Assembly (NCBI GenBank): GCA_947652605.1
Contig: OX393577.1
Location: 9,114,868 to 9,178,867 of the forward strand
Reading direction: 5' to 3'
From: Elmis aenea
Taxonomy: Eukaryota; Arthropoda; Insecta; Coleoptera; Elmidae
Length of the DNA: 64,000 nt
How positions within the stretch are numbered: position 1 is the stretch's first letter; each line of letters begins with the position of its first letter. Both the position numbers and the translations under genes were made by a program. Below, piece after piece: positions 22,601 through 32,219 of the stretch. Under the pieces are notes generated by a model, which was not told the DNA's origin, searched no databases, and saw nothing but the letters and a program-made list of their open reading frames with translations.

Positions 22601-25600
22601 TTATAAGTTATGAACTTTCTTCTTTGTCTGTAGCCAAAATGGAAAGTAATATAAAAAATCTGATGACACAGGCGTGCTTATCTCAAGAAATAACCCAAGA
22701 GACCAATGTTAGATTTTCAGTGACTATTATGGTAACCGAGCTACCCGTAAAACATTAGGATTTGGTTCACCCTGTATAAATCATTATTAACATTTATATC
22801 GACCTGGCGGTGCTTACATTTAGTTATAACTGTATGCGATAAATGGTTTTCATTTTAGTGTATATTGACACCGGAGAGGGAATATCTAATCCTGTTACGC
22901 TTTCTGTGGTTACCAGTGGACCTTCATTTTTCCGAAATTGGAAAATAAGGATCACCCAAATTCCTTGTAATGTAAATTATAAAGGTAAATAATGCTTTTG
23001 GAGCCAAAACGAAAACTCCAACTATGATTTTTTTCCTGGTTATTTGTGACGAAATTTTTGTGTGATAAATACTTGCTACTTACTTGATCGTGATACCAAT
23101 ACAGTTTCTGATGACCAATTCCCTAGGTTAAACAATTCTAAAGCAAATAATTGGTTATACAATTACTCGTATTCTGTAAAGTACAAATGTTTGATAGTGA
23201 GCGAAGTTATTGCCTAAATCAAATTACTGAACCTTCATTAGTATAGTAATATATTAACAGCGAGTGGTTAAGATTGGTACTAATCTTCAGCCTGCGTTTA
23301 GGCGAAACCTTTAATTGCATATACGTAGTGTCCCGAAAATTTTGCCAAAAACTAATAAAAAAATGTTGTTCTCTTTTGATTCAAAACTTTTTTAAGAAAA
23401 ATCCTAGTTTAGCTTTCAGAATTCATTTTTAATATTCTAAACTATGATGCTACTAAACAGGGACCCGAACCGCAGAGCCTAACGGTTGCGTTTCGGTTAC
23501 CGGTTCGATAAATTTTAACTTTTCGGTGTACGTCCCGAACCACCAGTTTTTTATTTTTATTTAATTTTTTTTTAATGATTCGGTAACCGGTTCGGCGGCG
23601 AAGATTCAGTTACGGTTCCGTTGATGACTATGCATATTTATAAATTGAACTGACTGATTTTTTTCAATTTTTGATAAAATGTTGTCGAAATTACGAAAAT
23701 AAAAAATTTAAGTAATTTTTAAAAATTTGACCGAACCGTTGTGTGACCCGGTTGAAGCGGTTTGAACCGGTTCACACCAGTCGGTTCGGTTCGATTTTGC
23801 GGTTTTGCGATTTTTTCCGGTTCACGGTTCATGAAAGAAGCACCGGTTCGTTTCGGTTTATGTTCCAGTTCCGGTTCGGTTCGGGTCCCTGCTACTATAG
23901 TATCGGATTAATATTGAAATTAATTTTTTACGCTTAAGAATTAGCCATAAATTAAAATTCAAAATAATAGTCAACTTTTGAAAACTACTTTAAGATTGTT
24001 GTTGTTTTATTAATTACGTATTACTATTAATGAGAAACAGAATTGGCTATTAAACTGAAATAAGTTTGAATCATTAAAACGCCTCTTCTATAATTACCGT
24101 TTCGGTTTAATACATATTACATGCGGGTTTATTTTACGTCCCTTTTCGTAGCCGAAGAAGGTTGTCTTCAATACTATATGGGGGTTGCCGGCCAAATTCG
24201 TTCCTTCAACTACGACCCAGCGAGCGGTTTACAGCTTTCGAATCAGGACTACAGCATATGTGTTCGCACTGAAAGAAATTTCTGTGGCATTCAGTACACG
24301 CAGTGCCCTGACACAGGTATCCAAACAGAATTATTTATGTACATTATGCACATGTTAAGTGAAAAACGTGCTTTGAGAGATTCTGACAGAATTAAATATA
24401 ACACCCGATGAATTTTTCATTTTAAGTTATAAAATAAATTGTTGATGTAGTAGTAGTAGTACTAGCACAGACTTTTCCAAACTTTTTTTACTATCGTACC
24501 CCTATAATTTTGTTATTTTTGTATTGTATTTTTATAAATCACAGAACAGTAAAATGTTTTTTTACGAGGAAATATATCAGACCTGCGATAGTATACATTC
24601 TATTATTGCTCCTGTAAGTGTATTTGTTACGACCACAACCCGTAGTGCGGCCAGTTTCCGAATTGGCCGGCCCTTTCGCACCGAGAGATGTGGCCAAGGT
24701 TCGATTACTTGAAATTAACAGTGTACATGCTACTTTGGCCGACTGTTTCGCGAAGTGGCGGGAAATCCCTGGCCACAATTCGAGAAAAGATCGGACATTG
24801 GCCGGTCGATTAACAGCGACATTGGCCATTTCTCGCATTGGCCAGACACTTCCCACTTTGGCCGATATCGAACTTTGGCCGTAACATATCCAATACGTTA
24901 CATGCAGAGTACAACTGTGTTTGCAGCTACCCAGTAAAAACTTTAAACTTGTTAAAGACTAAAATTTTGTATTAATTGGTAACCGTTCTATTATTTTCCG
25001 GTGCGTTTTAATTATTAGTATATTCTCAAAAAAATTCCAATTTTCATCTCTATCGGAATAAATAAAACTAGGAAACTGTCATTTATAAAAAAATAGATGT
25101 TGAGTATGGCCGGTCTAATATTAGTATTTTATCGTAAAAACCAGGGGTTTGGACCGGAGCACGGAGCAGTGGAGCAATGGGTTTTTGCCCGGAGCCGGAG
25201 CAAATAATTTTGATTGCTTCACTGCTCCAGTTTGTTATGTAAAATTTAATAAAAAAACACTGTTTTTTCTTTTTTTGTCTTAGAAGATCAATAATTTGTT
25301 CTTACAAACATTTATTTAACTTCACTTGTTTGTTAGGGTCAAATATTGTAATTTTTAACAAACACATCCGATAAAACTTTGTTTAAAAAAAATCTCATTT
25401 AAAAAAAACAAGTTTTTTAATTAAAAAACTTGATTTAAAATTCTTAACAATATTTGGAGCGAGCATGGAGCTGAGCTGGAGCGGAGAAGAGGCAGGCATT
25501 TAAAAAATTGGACTGCTCCAAACCCGTGGTAGAAACAATATTTGAATGTCATTTTGGAGAGACTTTCCTGCGATTTACAAAAATATAAGGTTTATAGGTT

Positions 25601-28600
25601 TTCTTCTTAAAATAACAAAGTTATGGGAGTGCGACATTCAAACTGAATCACCCTGTATATATTGGGTAAGTATTTTTGATTGGATTTATAAATATACGCC
25701 ATCAAGTAAGCTTTTCAATTCTTATGCAAAATCTGTTTATTTATTCATGACTTTATTTTCTCCGGCACACCTGGAGAATGCTGACAGTCAAGGTACATTA
25801 TCGTGCCGCGGCACGGGGGTTGAAATATACTGCACTAGAATTTCACTGCTCTTTGTATTTTTTTTTAAGTGTTCCTTATTGCTTTTAAAGTCTTCGCTAT
25901 GTTTTCAATTCAGAAAATCAGCACATACGCTGAGTTATGTGCTGTTTTGCTGTTATTTATTATTAATTTTCAGTGAACAATAGAACTCAATCTTTTACTT
26001 TGTCTGGTAACACGAATAACCCAGTTCAAGCAATGGTTGGAAGCACCGGTACTGCAAATTATTGCCAGGCGGATTATCTCATAATTCCGATGGCTGGGAA
26101 CGTTGGTCGTCCTTCGGTTGGACCTTCATTAACTGTCGACAGGATTTGTGGTGGGACCTTAAGTGCTGATATAACGCTTATACCTACAACAGTTCGGAGT
26201 AAGTAAGATGCGTTAAAAGTTCGCCAAGCACGTGACATAATGTGTGTTTCGGTGCGAGTTTTATCTAGGAAACACCTAAAAGACCAGCAATAAATAACTG
26301 TTTTCCATTATAAATAAACTTACACGAAACATTTATTTTAAAGATTGAAAAACAAGCTTTGAAGGATTTAGGGACAATTCCTTTAAAACACTAAAACCGC
26401 CGTTACTGGTAATTATGACCGCTGTATACAGGGTCTCCCAGATAACATTTCCAGCATGGGAATCTCGCTTATTATAAGAGATTATTATTATTTTCGCGGA
26501 GGTGGTCCCCTTTCGGGTTCGTGTACTGCGACCTATTGGTCTATTGTACCCCCTGGTGATAGTCCCTTAAAGAAGTCCTGTGTTTTTGAAAAACTCCAGG
26601 ATTTTCTTTAAGGGTCTTTTTCTTAACTGTGATTCCTTCACACTGGCATATAACGTGAAGAGGAGTTTCTTCTTCTTCACCACCCTCTGCATATGTCGGT
26701 CTCTCAGAGCCCAATTATAGAACAGTTTGTTTAGCCCACAGTGACGAATCCTGTGGCTGCTCTGATGTCTACTCTGCTCATGCTGACAATGAGCATTTCT
26801 TCTGTCTTTTCTTTGGAGACCATTGACAGGATAGCATTAGAATGGGCTTGTCCTGCAACTTTTTTTGCAATGAGCATTATGTCCCTGTAATATTGGTTCT
26901 AGGACAATCACCCCTGTCTATAAATCTGATACAAATAAATATTTTTAGCCCGACCGCTTTTTATCTTGTGCATTCTGCGAATATAAATAAACAACTCTAG
27001 TATATGTATAAGATAATTATAAGTTGAGAAAATTCACGAAAGCCTATTATTATACATAAAAGGATAACAAAACTGGCTTAATTTAAAGAAGGCGAACGGT
27101 CAAATTGACCGGTGCCCGCCAGTGTTAAATTTGTTCTAGTTAAGCAGTTTGAATTTTCCTCTTATTACAGGGCAAATTAATGTCACCCTGGTGTAAACCC
27201 GACTTAATTCTTTATTTATGCGACATGCCCGGGTCAAAGGTTTGCTTAATAGACTACAAGCTCTACTGAATCCTATTACACTGCGTCATTGTTTAATGTA
27301 TTCGCTTCACCTCTCGATTTGCTGGATTTCCATTAGTCTAACTACTCGGTGCAATCGTCGCCTTTAACGTCTAGAAATATATGAAAGGTTTTCCATTATT
27401 TTTAAAATTAAGTAAGAAATACGAGAAGGTTCTATGCAAGAGCAAGTTTCGCGATGTCCGCACACACGAGTGTTAAAAAAGAACGTGCGGTAAAGGAAAA
27501 CTACCGTCAGTTTACCTCAGGGATAGGCGTAATTCAAAGTTTTATCGAATCGATTACGAAGCTATCTTGCGAAATAAAGTCACGTGGCTGCGCGTACAGG
27601 GTGGACTAAAATCCAATATTTTACTATAATACTATAATAGTAGCGAAAATCTGATATGGATCTTCGATTATTTTTCTGAGATTAAGACGCCTGTGGTATC
27701 AGATTTCCTACGTCTTTTTCATTTTGACACTACAGACATAAAATGAAAATTTATCCATTTTGAATTTTTTTATGCTAATTTAAAAAGCCTTTTTAAAAAA
27801 TTGTAACGATCGTGACTTTTGGGATATGAAGTAAACAGATTTTTTTAATTGTTAATAACTCGGTTATACTTGATGGTACAGAAATATTTTTGAGGAATAT
27901 GTTGTAGATTTTTTACGCACTATAAAGTGAAAACATTCACTTGTTTCAATATTGTTTAAATGCTTTGATAATTTACAAACTAGCAATTTTTTAAATGAAA
28001 ATGACCTGATGAAAAAACATAGTTTTTTCCTCTTTTCAGTAGTATAAGGTTTAATGTATTTATTTTAGATATTTAGTCCAAAACAAATAAAATTCTTCAA
28101 AAAGTCTCTATGAAGCTACAAAACAATTTTGAAAAAATTTTAATTTTTAATTTTACAGTACGAAAAACTTTTACCCCAAAACTATTTTTGTACCATCAAG
28201 TATAACCCAGTTATTAAAGATTTACAAAAAAATGCCCATTTTGATTTTTGTTTATTACTTAGCGTGCCATGGAACTTTTTAAAACATTAAAGCATCGCTG
28301 TATAGGTCTCAAAAAGGGAAACAATTTATCTCATTTAAACTTCCATGTGGCTCTTACTGTTTACGAGATACCAATAGTGGCTCTTCTATGTAGATCACCC
28401 TGTATATATTTTTATGCAGCGTGATTTTAAGTAAAAAAATGTGACAGTTTATTGGGGAGATCATTTTGAGTAAAAAAATGCCACTCTCATTTGGTTACGG
28501 ATATACAAGAATTCAGTTTTATTGGCAAGTAGTAAGTACCACTTACTAAATTAATTCGCCAAACAAAAAACTTAAGGGTATTTTGCAGTTTATACAAATT

Positions 28601-30535
28601 TTTTATTTTTTGATTAAAAGACGCATATCTAGCATTTTCGAGGTCGCTGATTCCAAAAAAGTGATTTATATCGCCCGGAAAGTATTTTTTACTTGTATTT
28701 TCACGTATGGAACTTACTTTTGACGATATAGCACTATTGTGGGCAATCATGAAGATTAGTTCATCATTGTGAATTCACAAGTGCCGCAAACGTAAGCATC
28801 AAAGAAATACCGTTTGTTTTCTTGAAAATATTAAAATCAGAGTGTATATGTCCTTTCTCGCGGCCGTCATTCATTTTGCCGGTAAAAGAGGGTCAGGTTA
28901 GAGGTCTGTAAAAGCTTTTTTTTTTAAGCAATAAACATTTAACTTTACATTATGTTGTCTGCTTACGTTTGCGGCACTTGTGAATTCACCATGATGAACT
29001 AATCTTCGTGATTGCCCTATTGTGTGCCAATAAGGAGAAACTTCACGAGCAATTAGTTATTTGGGGATTGGTTCCTGCATTGAACCGATGAAGATTTTGA
29101 TGTTGAAATTGATTTTGAATAAAAGATTTTGTTGAAAGATAGAGATTTGTACGAACTTTTATGGTTAACTTCTACCTATATTTTTGTAAAAAATTCTATG
29201 ATAAGTTGGTTTCCGGGCCATTAAAGTAAGTTTTTTGGAATCAGCGACCTCGAAAATGGTAGAAATATGTCATTTCATCGAAAAAGTAAAAATTTGTATA
29301 AACTGCAAAAATTCCAAACTTAATATCAGAGAAGTTTTCGTAAGAGGTCCTGTCAAGAATGTATTTAATCTCAAGGAGGACATTGTGAGCATTTTTTGTA
29401 AAAAATAAATTCTTTTGTTTTGGGAATTATGGTAAATACCTAATACAGGTACTTGTTGGGTATCTACCACAAAACTTTGACTTGTTGTATTACATCTTAC
29501 ATCCGTAATCAAATTAAATATGATCTATGTTCATACAACACTTTTTACTTAAAATAACCTCCCCAATAAACTCATGAAATATTTTACACCCAATTATAAA
29601 TCACGCTGTATATGTGTTGCAAAAAATAACCAAGATATGGCTAATTTGGTGCAAATTTTATTGTCAAAGTTTGCCACGATTTCTTTAACAACAGATGTTT
29701 ACAATTAATAAACAACTAAACGTCATATCCTAGTAAATTTTCAAACTTTTAAGCAAATTCGCGTATTGTTTTGTGTTTTGCATAATATGTTTGTCGTGGT
29801 TTTGTGAAAGTTGAATGGTTTAATTTGTTGGAAGTTTACATTGTAAGTAGTATAAACGTGGACGCTTCTGCAAAAGCTTGGAAATGACGTTTAGTTGTTG
29901 GTTTTAATTAGAATGTATAATTCATTCAACGTTCATGCAAATTAATAGTAAATAAAATGTTATTAAATTGATTAAAATCGGTAAAATAAATAATTTGTTT
30001 CGTTTTTAATCTTTAACGAAACATAAAAATTTGGTTTCCGTTTTGGTTCTTATTAAAATTTCGATTAACTTAGTTATTTTCTTTACATTTTCGTTCTGAA
30101 TTAGAGCAACATAATAAAATTGTCTTAAAAAGTATTATTTTACTTACTTTTCTCTAAAAGTAAAGGAAATTTGAATTTCACACCAAATCTCCCATCTTGG
30201 CATAAATCTAACTCAATTTAAGCTCTTAAGATAATTGAGATTCCTATGTAGAATTCTGAAATTGAGACTTATATTTCTCGATCTTGTCAGGAATGCATTT
30301 TTTTTTTTTTTAATTAATTCTCGCACTCGCAAAATTGTGGCCAATCTATGATAAAACTTTTAAAGAAAATGATGGTTTCTGTTTGGTGTTTGCAGGTACC
30401 GCTAAGCCATTTAGATTATGGTTTCATACGGACAATATTGAGGCCCCAACCGATATTGCAAACCGAGGATTTTGTCTCAATTATGTTCAGCAGCCTTGTA
30501 CAAACTCATTATCAAGAAAGGTTACTATAGATTAG
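13507..30535 (+). CDS. Secreted CUB-domain protein (8 exons, 420 residues)
   Basis: The exons are 13507-13696, 16246-16398, 20165-20300, 20360-20487, 22859-22984, 24152-24316, 25974-26198 and 30396-30535. All junctions have GT/AG ends, and the summed 1263 bases give 420 codons plus TAG. Residues 1-19 are a signal peptide. Exon 2 encodes a six-cysteine knot (C78, C88, C94, C105, C112-C113). A CUB domain starts at about 119 (NGTYFVNAGYPTQY...SCQI, CQYRLDFVQF) and ends near ITQIPC at about 240. A second CUB-like half follows (GCLQYYMGVAGQIRSFNY, YSICVRTE, FCGIQYTQCPD, DRICGG, RGFCLNYVQQPC). The product is likely extracellular and protein-binding; its partner is unknown. Such CUB proteins are common, uncharacterised insect genes. 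The introns hold most of the MITEs between 13.8 and 29.8 kb. Confidence 0.88.
13853..14141. mobile_element. TA-flanked MITE with GGGGAGACC ends
   Basis: The inverted ends are GGGGAGACCTGGGATGAAAG and CTTTCATCCCCGGTCTCCCC. The right flank is TA; the left flank is TG, probably a decayed TA. The interior repeats the terminal theme AAAGTAAC / GTTACTT several times. No transposase frame is seen. Confidence 0.75.
14195..15496. mobile_element. TA-flanked MITE with GAGTAAACCCGGGC ends
   Basis: The 1.3-kb element has inverted ends GAGTAAACCCGGGCAAAAGT / GTGCGGACTTTTGCCCGGGT and TA duplications at 14193-14194 and 15497-15498. The word CAAAAGTCCG and its complement recur inside (about 14395-14415, 15070-15130). 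No intact ORF. Confidence 0.82.
16246..16398 (+). CDS. CUB gene, exon 2 (cysteine knot)
   Basis: Acceptor ATTTTGCAG and donor GTAAGA flank it. It encodes FLSLFTVVNFNNQEC...GNC...PSEC...GTC...GACCI. Its six-cysteine spacing resembles a compact CLIP knot. It ends in phase 1. Confidence 0.85.
17616..17850. repeat. Tandem 21-bp repeat array, left end of the Tc1-type element
   Basis: Nine near-identical copies carrying TTGGCACTAATCAAAAT, alternating ATCAAA/ATTAAA, then two decayed copies (CAAATTCAAGTTGACA). The open frames across it on both strands are by-products of the 21-bp period and not genes. Confidence 0.9.
17961..19025 (-). CDS. Tc1/IS630-superfamily DDE transposase, intact
   Basis: 354 residues with no breaks. 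A helix-turn-helix is likely at about 24-45 (DWRNLANVLGVSKRTAYRW), followed by a basic linker (GGKRRVK) and a second helical region at 75-105. The DDE_3-type catalytic core has YLDETNF (D153), MVIDNAPCH (D236) and PYSPMLNPIEQAW (E276). D236 and E276 are separated by 39 residues. A 12-bp direct duplication (EVFA-EVFA, about 246-253) lies in this interval; without it the spacing would be 35. It presumably cuts and pastes its own element by binding the flanking arrays. The start is the first Met; the upstream leader is short. Confidence 0.9.
   Translation of the reverse strand: MPYIKKVDAVNRKIQICAVYNSNGDWRNLANVLGVSKRTAYRWVKNQDVPEKQHGGKRRVKITDEHRRFFENEIERNPKITLQQLKEKILQSYEINVTKECIRQHLDGLMYTIKQVHREPERANSIDNKTKRLEYVRTLLNLQAENLPIIYLDETNFNMFISRTQGRSKKGSRCTFVAAGSRGANIHLIGCIGISGLIHYEPRRGLFKKPEANEFVKQCLRNAQNIYQEPVVMVIDNAPCHSSIEEVFAEVFAEEEFFHHRLIRLSPYSPMLNPIEQAWSVLKASVKSDLADNLRHVLAGEDRHNISQTEYRMRRLENIVQNHINTINVANCARFIAHIQRYIPAALNMENIIF
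19080..19190. repeat. Tandem 21-bp repeat array, right end of the Tc1-type element
   Basis: Inverted relative of the left array, with about four copies of GATTTTGATTAGTGCCAATTT and one decayed outer copy. Confidence 0.88.
19559..19860. mobile_element. Small MITE with a nested hairpin
   Basis: The outer inverted ends are ATGTTTTTTGTGCGATCG and CGATCGCACAAAAAATG. Inside is a near-perfect palindrome at 19621-19747 (GTACTGCATTACCGGCCC ... GGGCCGGTAATGCAGTAC) with repeated AACGGCCG words. The target duplication is not clear. Confidence 0.6.
20165..20300 (+). CDS. CUB gene, exon 3 (CUB start)
   Basis: It encodes FLVTCGAKIRENGTYFVNAG and on to HICQYR. Acceptor ACTTGATAG is weak in pyrimidines. The donor is GTATAA, followed by a 59-bp intron. 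Confidence 0.82.
20360..20487 (+). CDS. CUB gene, exon 4
   Basis: It encodes LDFVQFATMGPETINNLCNN...AICGINTGNH between acceptor AATTTTCAG and donor GTAAGT. Confidence 0.85.
20757..21401. mobile_element. Foldback element with GGACAATAACCCCC arrays
   Basis: Its 645 bp are flanked by the exact 9-bp repeat AGTTTTAAC (20748-20756, 21402-21410). The ends are GGTTCTAGGACAATCACC and GGTGATTGTCCTGTTACC. Each arm (about 120-140 bp) is a run of degenerate 13-15-bp units GGACAATAACCCCC. A 9-bp duplication fits Mutator-like or Merlin-like elements; the assignment is an inference. No ORF. It lies in intron 4 of the CUB gene. Confidence 0.8.
21508..22774. mobile_element. Mariner-type MITE with long inverted repeats
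   Basis: The ends are TA-CAGGGTGGACCAAATTTA and TTTGGTTCACCCTG-TA (TA at 21506-21507 and 22775-22776). No transposase frame. A LINE tail at 22199-22386 is inserted in it. Partial copies are at 9525, 27597 and 29611. Confidence 0.78.
22199..22386 (+). pseudogene. LINE 3' end fragment (RT C-terminus)
   Basis: It reads RGRPRIKWKKEVWQRLE-stop-NGVRWRDVPQLANDRQEWRN, then MPRQRKVQEELI, and ends in an (AAG)n tail. This resembles the C-terminus of RTE/CR1-like reverse transcriptases that end in RGRPRxxW and LAxDRxxWR. It is heavily 5'-truncated. Confidence 0.65.
22859..22984 (+). CDS. CUB gene, exon 5 (CUB end)
   Basis: It encodes MYIDTGEGISNPVTLSVVTS...NWKIRITQIPCNVNYK, the last strands of CUB 1, between acceptor CATTTTAG and donor GTAAAT. 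Confidence 0.85.
23458..23891. mobile_element. hAT-type MITE rich in CGGTTCGG words
   Basis: The ends are CAGGGACCCGAACCG and CGGTTCGGGTCCCTG. The target duplications are CTACTAAA (23450-23457) and CTACTATA (23892-23899), matching 7 of 8. The interior reiterates ACCGGTTC / GGTTCGG. Intron 5 of the CUB gene. Confidence 0.82.
24152..24316 (+). CDS. CUB gene, exon 6
   Basis: It encodes EEGCLQYYMGVAGQIRSFNY...NFCGIQYTQCPDT between acceptor TTTTCGTAG and donor GTATCC. It begins the second CUB-like half. Confidence 0.84.
24620..24900. repeat. Cluster of TTGGCC words, identity unknown
   Basis: About nine copies of TTGGCC or TGGCC lie irregularly in 260 bp of otherwise G+C-richer sequence (for example ATTGGCCGGTC, ATTGGCCATTT, CTTTGGCCGAT). 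I could not find clean inverted ends. It is probably the interior of a MITE with reiterated binding words. Intron 6 of the CUB gene. Confidence 0.5.
25142..25528. mobile_element. hAT-type MITE with GGAGC words
   Basis: The ends are CAGGGGTTTGGACC and GCTCCAAACCCGTG. The duplications are GTAAAAAC (25134-25141) and GTAGAAAC (25529-25536), matching 7 of 8. Both arms are rich in GGAGC/GCTCC. The middle is A+T-rich. Confidence 0.78.
25974..26198 (+). CDS. CUB gene, exon 7
   Basis: It encodes VNNRTQSFTLSGNTNN...YCQADYLIIPMAG...DRICGGTLSADITLIPTTVR between acceptor AATTTTCAG and donor GTAAGT. Confidence 0.85.
26485..26895 (-). pseudogene. I/R1-type LINE 3' fragment (RNase H and tail)
   Basis: On the minus strand broken frames read HCGLNKLFYNWALRDRHMQR, then KKKKLLFTLY, and end KILEFFKNTGLL-stop, the usual C-terminal pattern of I-clade LINEs (GHCxLNKHLYxxGL ... 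ILxFxKxTGLL). The tail is a short TAA repeat at about 26483-26493. Intron 7 of the CUB gene. Confidence 0.6.
26897..26925. mobile_element. Lone terminus of the GGACAATAACCCCC element
   Basis: GGTTCTAGGACAATCACCCC repeats the left end of the element at 20757. The rest of the copy is missing. Confidence 0.5.
26926..27590. other. Intron 7 DNA of low repeat content
   Basis: Mixed-composition sequence with no transposon ends that I can see except a possible GTTCTAGT-like piece near 27128. It may be single-copy intronic DNA. No exon is supported. Confidence 0.35.
27597..28402. mobile_element. Chimeric mariner-type MITE
   Basis: The left end TA-CAGGGTGGACTAAAATCC belongs to the 21508 family. From about 27838 the sequence switches to the 12814 family (AATAACTCGGTTATACTTGA), including its inverted arm and the right end GTAGATCACCCTG-TA. 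It is either a recombinant or one element inserted exactly into another and then deleted. Confidence 0.6.
28417..29608. mobile_element. Mariner-like foldback with nested MITE
   Basis: The outer ends are CAGCGTGATTT and AAATCACGCTG-TA. The arms pair over several hundred bases (for example TCGAGGTCGCTGATTCC at 28638-28654 against its complement at about 29238-29254). The MITE at 28742-29016 occupies the loop. Confidence 0.65.
28742..29016. mobile_element. MITE with 8-bp target duplication
   Basis: Perfect 8-bp duplications CTATTGTG stand at 28734-28741 and 29017-29024. The arms of about 60 bp begin GGCAATCATGAAGATTAG and end CTAATCTTCGTGATTGCC. The 8-bp duplication suggests hAT or a P-like mechanism; the terminal bases are not the usual CAG. 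Confidence 0.8.
29611..29760. mobile_element. Fragment of the 21508/9525 mariner-type MITE
   Basis: It shares GTTGCAAAAAATAACCAAGA and the block around CAACTAAACGTCAT with those copies. Confidence 0.5.
30396..30535 (+). CDS. CUB gene, exon 8 (last)
   Basis: Acceptor GTTTGCAG. It encodes STAKPFRLWFHTDNIEA...RGFCLNYVQQPC...KVTID-stop at 30533-30535. No convincing AATAAA was seen close downstream. Confidence 0.83.
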
Positions 30536-31778
30536 ATAATTATAAATCTGTGCGTCACAGAAGTTTCGGTTTTATAATATTTAAGGTCCTCCATCAAATG
30601 TTTTGAGATGTTCGCGTTTATAACTTGAACTGTTGGAATGATTTATGTATCATTAATATGTTAACTGCAGGATAGTTCTAGTGGGTAGTAGATGCTAAAA
30701 TTTCCTAAACAATGTATCTGTATTAGGCACTTTTGCAAAAAAATTAACAACACATTTGATTAGATCTTGATTTGTTTAAGTGATCCGTTTATCAATGTAA
30801 ATATGTGTAATTAAAACCACTTATAGTTTTTCAAAGGATCTACGCCGAAGTGCAAGACCAGTTCCAATAAGATTGCTTCAGACAAAAATACATACGAAAG
30901 TCTTTTAAATGGCCTAACACTTCTACAATAGATCCTTCTAGAAAAATAAGAATGTTTTTAAATTAAACTCTTTTCCGCTACTTTCAAAAAGACTTCTTTG
31001 CATATTTTAAAATCGATTAGAATAAGAAAAGTTTAATATTAGTATTTTGTCTGGTATTTTTTAATATTACAATAATTAAATGTTACTTTTAAGTATTTTT
31101 ACTTTAACATATGTCGTTCAGTTCTAGTTCATGTAAATTTTAACTTACAGAGAAATCTGCTACGTTCACAGAAAAGAACTTTTTGAATTATCGGTAACTG
31201 GGAAAGTTTTCGAAAGCATTTTTATAAGCATTATATGCGACTTCCACTTCATTTATCGTTTTCGCATTGTTAAAACTTGAAAACTTCTTGAAGACTGTGT
31301 GAATTTTTTACACGTAACGGATAAACTCACTGGCGTATTTTATTTTTATTGATGACAAAGATGTATTACCTACGTAGCGGTATATGGCTGGCTGCACGGA
31401 CGAATTTGTTATTGGTTATTGCTCTTGTATCTATTTGCAATTTTTTTTTAATACGTTAGAGATGGTGCATAAAATAACGTACAATTTTACCACAACTATT
31501 AACTCATAAAAATAATAACGTTAGCAATTAGCCACAACAGTATTAGGATGTATTTTAATGTTTTTTGTTTTGTTTTATAACTTCGTTAGTTATATTATTG
31601 CTATAAGTAAGTATATTGTACATTGAATATTTAAAAAAAAACTTTTTTAAATGTGTTAAGGTCTATTTTTTTCGCTAATGAATCAAGTTTGTTTCATTTA
31701 ATATAAGTACCTACACGAAATACTTACGTCCATAAAACTGCATATGTTATGTAAATGTTTATACAATTATACAGGATG
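30536..31778. other. 3' flank of the CUB gene, nothing recognised
   Basis: A+T-rich intergenic DNA after the CUB stop codon. It presumably includes the CUB 3' UTR, but no clear AATAAA was found near the stop. Confidence 0.45.
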
Positions 31779-32215
31779 TTCCACTTTTCGTTGTGGCACT
31801 ACTGTTATCTCAGTAAATAGGTAATGAAAATACAAGGTTAGTTATGTGGAACTAAATTCAGCTCCTTAGGAGTCTTTTTTTAACAAGTTCTTGTTTGGTT
31901 TAAAAATTCCATGGCTTGCATGGTATAAAGAAAAAAACTCAAATATCTCGGCTATCGCTGCTAATACACAAAAATAAAAAATAAAAAATTGCTGGATTTT
32001 GTTTTGTATAAAATCGTCATAGTCCAATTTTGATTTATAAGTTTTCGTGCGAGTTATTTTATGGACCTTTTTTTATAATGATAGTCTTACAATGGTATAA
32101 TATTTTGTTAATTTACGAAAATTGGCAAATTTACCAGAAAATGGCGAAATGTGAGATAAAAATCAGCGTTGCCATGGATATAATAATAACCGATTTCTAT
32201 TGTTTTATTTTTTTA
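31779..32215. mobile_element. Mariner-type MITE arm
   Basis: It starts at about 31782 with TATA-CAGGATGTTCCACTTTT, close to the 12814 terminus. The opposite arm is not found before the TA-flanked element at 32220. Confidence 0.45.
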
Positions 32216-32219
32216 AGTA

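Noticed and set aside
24700..24720. GGTTCGATTAC resembling a tRNA B box
   Set aside because: No A box, acceptor stem or SINE tail around it; it falls in the TTGGCC cluster by chance.
25546..25983. 145-codon plus-strand frame before CUB exon 7
   Set aside because: It runs through an intron, includes a mariner terminus and overlaps the acceptor in a different use of the sequence; chance frame.
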